Shown here one piece after another: positions 6,657-13,108 of a stretch of 13,108 nucleotides of DNA; the stretch's first letter is position 1, and every line of letters begins with the position of its first letter. The notes under the pieces are model-generated. The model had not been told where the DNA came from. It saw only the letters and a list, made by a program, of their open reading frames with translations, and made no database searches. The position numbers and the translations under genes are program-made. Source of the stretch: Flavobacteriaceae bacterium (GTDB lineage: Bacteria; Bacteroidota; Bacteroidia; Flavobacteriales; Flavobacteriaceae); assembly GCA_947377425.1 (NCBI GenBank), contig CANCFZ010000047.1, forward strand, positions 1 through 13,108, in the 5' to 3' direction.

Positions 6657-6690
6657 TAACTACTGGGCAGTAGTTATTATGTTTTTTTAT
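6657..6690 (+). terminator. Rho-independent terminator after the ketoacyl synthase gene
   Basis: TAACTACTG and CAGTAGTTA (6657-6676) are perfect inverted copies separated by GG, followed by TTATGTTTTTTTATTT. It lies about 90 nt past the stop codon. A weaker stem (CTAAC/GTTAG, 6566-6582) overlaps the stop but lacks a clean T-run. Confidence 0.75.
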
Positions 6691-7092
6691 TTCCTCTCAA
6701 TTATCATTTATTAAGTAGCATTTATCTCCGATTTGTATTTGAATCGGTTGGGATTTATTTATGCTTAAAAAGTGATGAAATCCATGAAAAGACGAAATGT
6801 CATAATGTGTCGACGAATAGTATAAAAATAACGTTCAAAAATTGCACATTTTTCAACAAAACACCGATTAAAATCATAAAAAGTCGACAAAACGCACTTT
6901 TTGTTGAAAATTGTAAAAAAATAGGTGTAAGAAAATTACAGAAAAAAAATGAAATCTAAAAATATTGCAAAAAATATTTTTAAAACATTTTATTTATCTT
7001 AAAGTTCTTATAAACAATTAGTTGTGATTAAAAAAAATGAATTATTTCAATTTTATTTTAAATCTGAAAAACAAAGAAATGACAAAAATAAC
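6691..7092. other. Long AT-rich intergenic region without a gene
   Basis: No convincing open frame, tRNA or other RNA gene is visible in these 400 bases. The stretch is very AT-rich with many A-runs and two GTCGAC sites (6809-6814 and 6883-6888). It contains an inverted repeat pair, listed separately, and ends at the promoter of the surface-protein gene at 7187. Its length suggests a regulatory role for that gene, but no known operator was recognised. Confidence 0.5.
6850..6910. repeat. Nested, mutually exclusive inverted repeats upstream of a surface-protein gene
   Basis: The outer arms TTTTCAACAAAA (6850-6861) and TTTTGTTGAAAA (6899-6910) are exact 12-bp inverted copies. An inner pair, AAAAAGT (6878-6884) and ACTTTTT (6896-6902), uses some of the same right-hand bases, so only one stem could form at a time. 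It lies upstream of the mapped promoter at 7093-7122, so it would act as DNA (protein binding) unless an earlier start site exists. Confidence 0.5.
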
Positions 7093-7122
7093 TTGCGCTA
7101 TTTTTAATCAGTTGTAAATTTG
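7093..7122 (+). promoter_or_regulatory. Bacteroidota-type promoter for the 7187-9961 gene
   Basis: TTG at 7093-7095 and TAAATTTG at 7115-7122 are 19 nt apart. This is a full match to the -33/-7 arrangement (TTG, TAnnTTTG) of the primary sigma factor in this phylum. Transcription should start near 7128, giving a leader of about 60 nt before the ATG at 7187. Confidence 0.75.
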
Positions 7123-7186
7123 TGGGACCCCAACTAAAGTTAAAATAATTAACAAATTATGAAACTTAAACCAAAAATCTACGAGT

Positions 7187-9961
7187 ATGAAAACAAATCT
7201 ACAATTCATGATTCTAATGGCTGCATTAAGCTGTGGAACACAAAACTATGGTAACCTTTACGGTAGTGAAAACAAGAAAACAAATTTTCTTAATTGCAAT
7301 TCTAAATTAGTCGACGACCCAAGTATTATTGTAAAAGGGAATATGTTGACTATAGCAAATGGTGATGGCACACCATCTGAGACGGACAATACTATTTTTC
7401 ATTCAGCACAAGTTATAGGAGACTCTAATACGGTTTCTTATTTAGTTGCAAATGAAGGAGCTGTATCTTTTAACATTTCAAATGTTCAAATTACTGGAGC
7501 TAATGCAGCTGACTTTAGTGTTACTACTTCGCCTGCTAGCACAGTTCTTTCAGGAGGGAAAACATTTTTTATTATTACATTTAATCCTAGTGCTGTTGGA
7601 GTACGAAGAGCAAATGTTGAAGTAACATTAGATGCACCATCTAGTTACACATACACTTTTGCAATTCAAGGAACGGGTGTTAGTTTTGTTAGTAGCACTT
7701 ACAATACTTCTAACGAGGTTCTTGTTCTTCAAGATTTTGAATCATCATCATCATCACCTGTTTGGAATTATACTTTTAACTCTGGTTCGGGCTCTATATT
7801 GGGTGGTGCAGCTTATGCAGAAAGTGGCTCTCCGGCTGGATTAGTTAATACATTTGTAGACACAAATAGTTTACAAGTAATAAACGCTACAACAGTTGTT
7901 GCTTTTGATGCAGTAAATACAAAAGGAGTTAAAGATGTTGTTTTTAGTGCTTCGTTAGGTTCTTATTCTTTAGTTACTTCAGACGGAAGTGATTCTTTAG
8001 ATCATGTAACGGTTTCTGTGAGTACAAATGCAGGAGCATCTTGGTCTGATGAGATTATTGTTAAAGGAAGTTCTAATGCTAAATGGTCTTTTACTTCAGG
8101 AAATGGAGTTGCAAGTTCAACTTATTCTGCTACAGGAATTTCTGCTAATTTTTCACCATCAGGCAATGATTATAGAACTTCAGACGGATATGGAACCCTA
8201 ATTTTATCTGGTCTACCAAGTGTAGCAGATTTAAGAATTCGTTTGACAATTGTTAATAATGATTCCAATGAAATTTGGGCTATTGATAACATTCAATTAA
8301 CAGGTAAAACTAAAGTTACCACAATTTGGGATGGAACTTCATGGTCGGCAGGTGCTCCAGATAACACTAAAAAAGCTATTATAAATTCCGATTATACTAC
8401 TGCAAATGGTAATATTGAAGCAAATAGTATTGAAGTTAGTTCTGAAGTAACTTTGACTGTTACTACAGATCATTATATTAATTCACAAACGGATGTTGTG
8501 GTTTATGGAAGTTTAGTCGTTAACGATGGTGGTATTGTATATCAAGTAGATGATTATGCTAATAACATTGGAAATGCTACTGTTAAAAGATGCTCACAAC
8601 CTGTAAGACGCTTTGATTTTACCTATTGGTCTAGTCCTGTTGGCAATCAAACATTGTATAATTTATCACCATTAACGTTAGCCGATAAATATTTTAGTTT
8701 TAATCCGGTTGCAGGTAATTGGGCAGTTCAACTGAACGGTGCAAGCTTGATGACAGCTGGTAAAGGATATATAGTAAGAGCGCCACAAAGTTATGATGTA
8801 ACAAATCCATCGGTATATTCTGCAAATTTTTATGGAACCCTAAATAATGGTGTTGTTTCTGTGCCAATAGACGTACAAAGTGGTCAAACTACAGGTTGGA
8901 ATTTAATAGGAAACCCTTATCCATCGGCATTAAGAATTGATGATTTTTTAAATTTATCAGAAAATCAAGCACTAGTTGACGGAACAATTTATTTGTGGAC
9001 ACATAATAGTGAATTGACTAGTCAAGCAGGAGGCGCATATACTTATACTTCTGATGATTATGCTGCATATAATTTTACTGGAGGAATTACTGCAAAACCA
9101 ACATCTTTGGCCGGAGCTGGAACTCCTAATTATTCAACGCCTACAGGCTATATAGCTTCTGGACAATCCTTTTTTGTGAAAGGAATAGCCACAGGAACTG
9201 CAGTTATTAATAACAGTATGCGTATGACTACCGATAATAATCAGTTTTTTAAAACTAGTTCAGCTTCGGCACAATCCAGTTTGCAAAAAAACAGAGTTTG
9301 GCTTGATATAAAAAATAGTCAAGGAGCTTTTAAACAAACACTTGTTGGCTATATAGAAACTGCTACTAATGGTATGGATACAAAATTTGATGGAACGAAC
9401 TTGAATGGAAATAGTTATTTGAATTTTTATTCACTAAATGCAATTTCAAAATTATCCATACAAGGTAGAGCATTGCCATTTGTTCAAACAGATATTGTAC
9501 CATTAGGATATTACACTAGTTTATCAGGAACATTTACTATTAGCGCTAATCACTTTGACGGTTTATTTTCGTCACAAAACATCTATCTTGAAGACAAATT
9601 ATTAAATGTTATTCATGATTTAAAAGTTAGTCCTTATTCGTTTACAACAAATACTGGAACTTTTGACACAAGATTTGTGTTGCGATATACAAACACAGCA
9701 CTTTCAAGTGAGCAGTTTGTTACTGCTGATTCTGATTCTGTAGCTGTTGTAACTCAATCAGATAAATTAATTGTACGTTCATTAAACGCTACTATTAAAG
9801 ATATTGTTGTTAATGATATTTTGGGAAAACAAGTTTTTAGTCAAAATAACATCGAACAAAATCAATTTGAAATTAATCAAATTAATCAATCAAATCAAGA
9901 GCTTTTAATATCTATTATCTGCTCTGATGGTAAAAAAATAGTTAAAAAAGTTTTGTTTTAA
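7187..9961 (+). CDS. T9SS type C surface protein with choice-of-anchor D domain
   Basis: The product is a 924-residue secreted protein. The N-terminus (MKTNLQFMILMAALSCGTQ) is a short, rather weak signal peptide. Residues about 45-165 match a choice-of-anchor D (ASH-like) domain, including VSFNISNVQITGANAADFSV and FFIITFNPSAVGVRRANVEV. A five-serine linker follows, then a jelly-roll-like module (about 178-374: VLVLQDFES to EIWAIDNIQLTGK). Residues about 375-460 look like a beta-helix lead-in (IWDGTSWSAGAPDNTKKAII). From YQVDDYANNIGN (452) onward comes the module of T9SS type C cargo: DFTYWSSP (477-484), WNLIGNPYPSALRIDDF, NNQFFK, NRVWLDIKN, LVGYIETATNGMD, IQGRALPF and a final KKIVKKVLF. It should be exported by Sec and then by T9SS, and held at or released from the cell surface. 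Ligand and role are unknown. It has its own promoter and terminator. Confidence 0.88.
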   Translation: MKTNLQFMILMAALSCGTQNYGNLYGSENKKTNFLNCNSKLVDDPSIIVKGNMLTIANGDGTPSETDNTIFHSAQVIGDSNTVSYLVANEGAVSFNISNVQITGANAADFSVTTSPASTVLSGGKTFFIITFNPSAVGVRRANVEVTLDAPSSYTYTFAIQGTGVSFVSSTYNTSNEVLVLQDFESSSSSPVWNYTFNSGSGSILGGAAYAESGSPAGLVNTFVDTNSLQVINATTVVAFDAVNTKGVKDVVFSASLGSYSLVTSDGSDSLDHVTVSVSTNAGASWSDEIIVKGSSNAKWSFTSGNGVASSTYSATGISANFSPSGNDYRTSDGYGTLILSGLPSVADLRIRLTIVNNDSNEIWAIDNIQLTGKTKVTTIWDGTSWSAGAPDNTKKAIINSDYTTANGNIEANSIEVSSEVTLTVTTDHYINSQTDVVVYGSLVVNDGGIVYQVDDYANNIGNATVKRCSQPVRRFDFTYWSSPVGNQTLYNLSPLTLADKYFSFNPVAGNWAVQLNGASLMTAGKGYIVRAPQSYDVTNPSVYSANFYGTLNNGVVSVPIDVQSGQTTGWNLIGNPYPSALRIDDFLNLSENQALVDGTIYLWTHNSELTSQAGGAYTYTSDDYAAYNFTGGITAKPTSLAGAGTPNYSTPTGYIASGQSFFVKGIATGTAVINNSMRMTTDNNQFFKTSSASAQSSLQKNRVWLDIKNSQGAFKQTLVGYIETATNGMDTKFDGTNLNGNSYLNFYSLNAISKLSIQGRALPFVQTDIVPLGYYTSLSGTFTISANHFDGLFSSQNIYLEDKLLNVIHDLKVSPYSFTTNTGTFDTRFVLRYTNTALSSEQFVTADSDSVAVVTQSDKLIVRSLNATIKDIVVNDILGKQVFSQNNIEQNQFEINQINQSNQELLISIICSDGKKIVKKVLF

Positions 9962-10143
9962 TCGGGATTGTTTGGTTATTAAAAGAAAAAGCTCCTCCCC
10001 AAAAGGAGCTTTTTCAATTTAGTTCATCACTACTTTTTTGGTTATTATTTGATTGTTGTTTAAAGCGACTTTTACTACGAGTATTTGTGGCGCAATATTA
10101 AAATCAGTTGTGATGAGTTTTAAGCAGTAAAGCTTATTTTTTT
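9951..10143. repeat. Tandem duplication, left copy
   Basis: This segment contains the last bases of the 7187-9961 gene, its terminator and the 3' end of a minus-strand type C gene. It is repeated at 10197-10387, offset 244-246 bp. Positions 9986-10116 and 10230-10360 appear identical base for base (131 bp). The similarity starts at TTTTGTTTTAATCG (9951, matched at 10197) and fades after AGCTTATTTTTT. Confidence 0.85.
9986..10014. terminator. Bidirectional terminator, first copy
   Basis: AAAAAGCTCCT and AGGAGCTTTTT form a perfect 11-bp stem with a CCCCAAA loop, 25 nt after the stop of the 7187-9961 gene. A-rich and T-rich flanks let it work on both strands. Confidence 0.9.
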
Positions 10144-10190
10144 ATAATCTCTGTTTTTCCTAATAAATTAAAAATTGTAATTATTTTGTT
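10019..10190 (-). pseudogene. Remnant of a T9SS type C gene, C-terminal end only
   Basis: Read on the minus strand from a stop at 10019-10021, the codons encode the same ending as the 10263 gene. The shared part is ITTDFNIAPQILVVKVALNN, then NQIITKKVVMN. Going further upstream the frame hits stops near 10144 and 10159. The continuation (TIFNLLGKTEIIKK, matching IEVYDLLGKNIFTK of the intact gene) is found in another frame. Nothing recognisable remains past about 10190. It is the duplicated tail of a type C gene with no start and no signal peptide, so it cannot make a functional product. Confidence 0.75.
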
Positions 10191-10196
10191 GGTTAC

Positions 10197-10387
10197 TTTT
10201 GTTTTAATCGAAATTGTTTAGTTATTAAAAAAAAGCTCCTCCCCAAAAGGAGCTTTTTCAATTTAGTTCATCACTACTTTTTTGGTTATTATTTGATTGT
10301 TGTTTAAAGCGACTTTTACTACGAGTATTTGTGGCGCAATATTAAAATCAGTTGTGATGAATTCTAAGCAATCAAGCTTATTTTTTG
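10197..10387. repeat. Tandem duplication, right copy
   Basis: This is the second copy of the segment at 9951-10143. It starts with the same TTTTGTTTTAATCG, has two bases fewer in the A-run before the hairpin, and then carries the 131-bp identical block. Here the coding part is the intact end of the 10263 gene. Confidence 0.85.
10230..10258. terminator. Bidirectional terminator, second copy
   Basis: It has the same hairpin as at 9986-10014 (AAAAAGCTCCT / AGGAGCTTTTT). It lies directly after the stop of the minus-strand 10263 gene and is the terminator that gene would use. Confidence 0.9.
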
Positions 10388-13108
10388 TAAATATATTTTT
10401 TCCTAATAAATCATAAACTTCTATCGATTTAATTGTTTCGTCTGTTGAACGAATTCCAATATGTTTATCTTTTTTAATTATTTGTATACTGTTTGCATCA
10501 AAGTTAAAAGTGTTATTAGCCAATGCAGTGCTACTAGAGAAATGCAATTCAAATCTATCATTAAAGGTTCCACTAGTTGGGATATTGAATGAAAAACTAT
10601 TTGCTTTTAAATCATAATAAGTACTGGTTGTTTTGTCTAACAAATAGATATTTTGATCGCTAAACAATCCGTCAAAGTCTTCTAATGCAATTTTAAAATC
10701 ACCAGTAATTGTTGTTGTAAATCCTAATGGAATTACATCGCTTTGAACAAATGGCAATGCTCTACCTTGAATAGCCAAGTTGTTAGTTCCTAATATAGAA
10801 TATAGCGAAACCACGTTAGAACCTAGTAATGTTTTTCCGTCGAATAAATTGTCTAAATCATTCGTAGCTCCAGTAATATATCCTACAAGAGTTTCGTCGT
10901 AAGCCCCACCAGTGTTTGAAACATTAAGCCAAACTCTATGTTTCTCTCTCTGAGATTCAGTATTTGATGTTGAATTGCTAAGTATTGATCTAATTTTGAA
11001 AAACTGGTCATTATTACCAGCAACTCTCATGCTGTTATTGAATGTCGCTTGGTAACTTCCATTAGCTAAAGCTGCATTTGCTTCAATAAAAAACCCTTGA
11101 CCAGCGGCTATTTTTCCTGTTGGAGTTACTCCTCCAGACAAAGCAGTAGAAGCAGTTTTCACACCACCTGTAATGTTGTATTTAGCATAATCATCTCTAG
11201 TATAATTGTAAATTGCGTTTCCAGGAATTGCGTTGCTTATAGCAGTGTTGTGAGTCCAAAGATATATTGTTCCATTTATAACACTACCATTAGCAGGGTC
11301 AAGCAAAAATGTATCAATGTCAATTGCTGATGGGTATGGATTTCCTATTAAATTATAGGTTGTTCCTGTTGATTTAATAATTGATGCGTTGATAATACCA
11401 TTATTTGGTGTTCCGTTAAAGGTTGCTAGCGTTACTTGAGGAGTGCTATAGTTTAAGTTGCTTGGAGCTCTAGAAATATATCCTTTTGCTGTTGACATTA
11501 TTGTTGTTGGCAATTCATAAGCCCAATTGTTTACACTAGAATTGAACGAATAGAACAATGATGATGAAGCAAGTTGACTCAATGGTTGCGCTGTTAATGG
11601 CGATGACCAATAAGTAAAGTCATATTGTTTTAATGGTGTTGAATTTCTTTTAAAAGTAACATTTCCAATGTTAGACGCTGTGTCGTCTACTTGAACTAAA
11701 CTTCCTTTATCTTCAATTATAATATTGGCTGTAGCAGCTACTGTTACATCTTTTTGAACAATTAAACTTACATTAGCAGGAACCGTAATTATAGCAGAAC
11801 CTGTTACTTGACAAGAACATACATTTAGGTTGCTGGTAAGTGTTAAGTTTCCTGAAATTATAACTGGTGTTGTTGCCGATGGTGATCCAGACCAACTTCC
11901 GTTGTAGGTTACTGTTGCAGGTACTGTAATTGTAATAGGATTTGTGTTAGCAATTGTACAACCGCCACTTTGAACCACCGCTCTAAAATAGCGTGTTGTT
12001 GTTAATGAACCTATCAAAGCACTAGACAATGTTGTTGCTGTTGATGCTATATCCGTTACACCTAATGTAAAAGCTAAATCGTTAGCATATTGCCATTTGA
12101 TTACATTTCCAATATTTCCAGTTAAAACAATCGGACTAGGAGTAGTGTATCTGCATATAGTTGTTGCCGTCGTGTTTAACGAGCCAGCTACTGTAGCAGC
12201 AGCTACCGAAACTAGTTGCGAAATTCCTGATGTTGTATTTCCACAAACAGTATCTACTCTTCTTACCCAATAGGTAGTATTTGATGTTGGACTTACTGTA
12301 ATTGAAGCAGTTGTTTGCCCAATAATTGTATTGGTTCCTACAGTGCCAGTTCCCCATTCATAAGTTCCAGATGTACCTGTTGTACCACCAGTAGCCGTAA
12401 GGGTTGTACTACCGGTGCCACAGATAATTGTTGTTCCAGAAATTGCTGTTGGAGCTGTTGAAGCTACATTGGTATTGGTTAATACAATACTAGCACTAGC
12501 ATTTCCTGTATTTTCTTTAATTCTTAATTCAAGTTCAGAGGTTGCATTCAACGTGAATGAACCTGTTATAGGGGTTGTTAAATTAGTTGAGCCACTCCAA
12601 GTTGTGTTAGACCAAATTAGAGTTCCGTTAAGGTATAATTGTGCTGAATCATCCCAGTTTTGCATTAAAATAGTGTAGGTGCCACATGGGAAACCTAATC
12701 TTTTTGCAACCATAGTGAAATTATCATTTGGCACAGTACATCCAGACCAAGACGAAGCGCTAGAAGGTGAAGTTGTTAGTGCCCAATCGGCAGTGGTGTT
12801 AAAGTTTAATGTATTTGTTGTATAATATCCTGCATACACCGCGGTTGCCAATGTAATATCTCCTGTTGAATATCCGTAAACATTCCACACATTACTACCA
12901 GCAACACTTGGATTTCCAGGAACCGCTGTTATAGATATTGTTGTTGTTACACCAGTTGTATATAATGCACACGAAGCATCGTATCGTCTAACCCAGTATG
13001 TTGTAGTTGTAGCAGGAGAAACAGTTATTGAAGACGATGTTTGTCCTGCAATAACATTAGAACCCACCGTAGAACCAGTTCCCCATTGATAGGTAGAGCC
13101 AGTTATAC
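10263..13108 (-). CDS. T9SS type C surface protein with Ig-like repeats, 5' end outside the window
   Basis: The frame is open to the right edge, so the start and signal peptide lie beyond it. A GTG at 13067 is internal, because the same repeat reads on upstream as TGSTYQWGTGSTVGSNVIAG. At least 947 residues are encoded; numbering below is from 13067. An Ig-like unit (QTSSSITVSPATTTTYWVRR) ends near 48. A PA14-like or lectin-like module follows (about 58-198, with GTYTILMQNWDDSAQLYLNG). A second Ig-like unit spans 210-290 (QTTASITVSPTSNTTYWVRR). Next is an Ig or fibronectin-like region (about 291-382), then a lead-in to the type C module from about 455 (GSLVQVDDTASNIGN, DFTYWSSP, YNLIGNPYPSAIDIDTF, DQFFKIR, RVWLNVSN, IQGRALPF, KKVVMN). 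Composition is rich in T, S and N and poor in K, as usual for surface adhesin-like proteins. It probably binds glycans or surfaces. It converges on the 7187 gene. Confidence 0.88.
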   Translation of the reverse strand, partial: ITGSTYQWGTGSTVGSNVIAGQTSSSITVSPATTTTYWVRRYDASCALYTTGVTTTISITAVPGNPSVAGSNVWNVYGYSTGDITLATAVYAGYYTTNTLNFNTTADWALTTSPSSASSWSGCTVPNDNFTMVAKRLGFPCGTYTILMQNWDDSAQLYLNGTLIWSNTTWSGSTNLTTPITGSFTLNATSELELRIKENTGNASASIVLTNTNVASTAPTAISGTTIICGTGSTTLTATGGTTGTSGTYEWGTGTVGTNTIIGQTTASITVSPTSNTTYWVRRVDTVCGNTTSGISQLVSVAAATVAGSLNTTATTICRYTTPSPIVLTGNIGNVIKWQYANDLAFTLGVTDIASTATTLSSALIGSLTTTRYFRAVVQSGGCTIANTNPITITVPATVTYNGSWSGSPSATTPVIISGNLTLTSNLNVCSCQVTGSAIITVPANVSLIVQKDVTVAATANIIIEDKGSLVQVDDTASNIGNVTFKRNSTPLKQYDFTYWSSPLTAQPLSQLASSSLFYSFNSSVNNWAYELPTTIMSTAKGYISRAPSNLNYSTPQVTLATFNGTPNNGIINASIIKSTGTTYNLIGNPYPSAIDIDTFLLDPANGSVINGTIYLWTHNTAISNAIPGNAIYNYTRDDYAKYNITGGVKTASTALSGGVTPTGKIAAGQGFFIEANAALANGSYQATFNNSMRVAGNNDQFFKIRSILSNSTSNTESQREKHRVWLNVSNTGGAYDETLVGYITGATNDLDNLFDGKTLLGSNVVSLYSILGTNNLAIQGRALPFVQSDVIPLGFTTTITGDFKIALEDFDGLFSDQNIYLLDKTTSTYYDLKANSFSFNIPTSGTFNDRFELHFSSSTALANNTFNFDANSIQIIKKDKHIGIRSTDETIKSIEVYDLLGKNIFTKNKLDCLEFITTDFNIAPQILVVKVALNNNQIITKKVVMN

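Noticed and set aside
6809..6888. Two GTCGAC sites as a regulator's direct repeat
   Set aside because: The shared core is only six bases, 74 bp apart, with dissimilar flanks.
11097..12678. Several 73-87 codon frames within the minus-strand surface protein gene
   Set aside because: They are serine- or valine-rich shadows of a T/S/N-rich repeat protein whose own frame is open and matches the type C family.

Overview
The window looks like chromosome from a member of the Bacteroidota, most likely Flavobacteriaceae and Flavobacterium-like. The DNA is AT-rich. Start regions lack clear Shine-Dalgarno sequences, and promoters match the Bacteroidota form (TTG, about 19 nt, TAnnTTTG). Two long surface proteins end in the C-terminal module of type IX secretion (T9SS) cargo with a type C sorting signal. 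Several short dispersed repeat families typical of such genomes are present. These assignments come from reading motifs by eye; no database search was run.

Layout. Positions 1-289 hold the tail of a broken GxxExxY-family gene. Positions 325-984 are bioD (dethiobiotin synthetase, +), ending in a bidirectional terminator. Positions 1042-3694 are two minus-strand genes for exported proteins of unknown function, probably one operon. Positions 3825-5096 are bioA (DAPA aminotransferase, +), divergent from that pair, with a 20-bp perfect palindrome over its promoter. A repeat-filled gap (5097-5297) leads to a ketoacyl-synthase-family gene (5298-6569, +) that probably belongs to the biotin locus. A terminator and a long AT-rich intergenic region (6570-7186) follow, with inverted repeats and a clear promoter. 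Next come two convergent genes for T9SS type C surface proteins: 7187-9961 (+), and 10263 to beyond the right edge (-). They share a C-terminal half of about 480 residues but have unrelated N-terminal modules. Between them lies a recent tandem duplication of a terminator plus the 3' end of a type C gene, leaving a small pseudogene.

How the genes work together. BioA makes 7,8-diaminopelargonate and BioD closes its ureido ring to dethiobiotin, so the two act in consecutive steps. The ketoacyl synthase is a candidate for making the pimeloyl precursor; this is inference from position. The most unusual feature is that both bioD and the ketoacyl synthase gene carry in-frame insertions of short dispersed REP-like repeats. 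The bioD copy adds about a dozen residues. The ketoacyl synthase copy is a hairpin-type element adding about 32 residues, flanked by near-identical direct repeats. The intergenic spaces of the locus also hold two other dispersed repeat families, so the biotin locus looks heavily colonised by small repeats.
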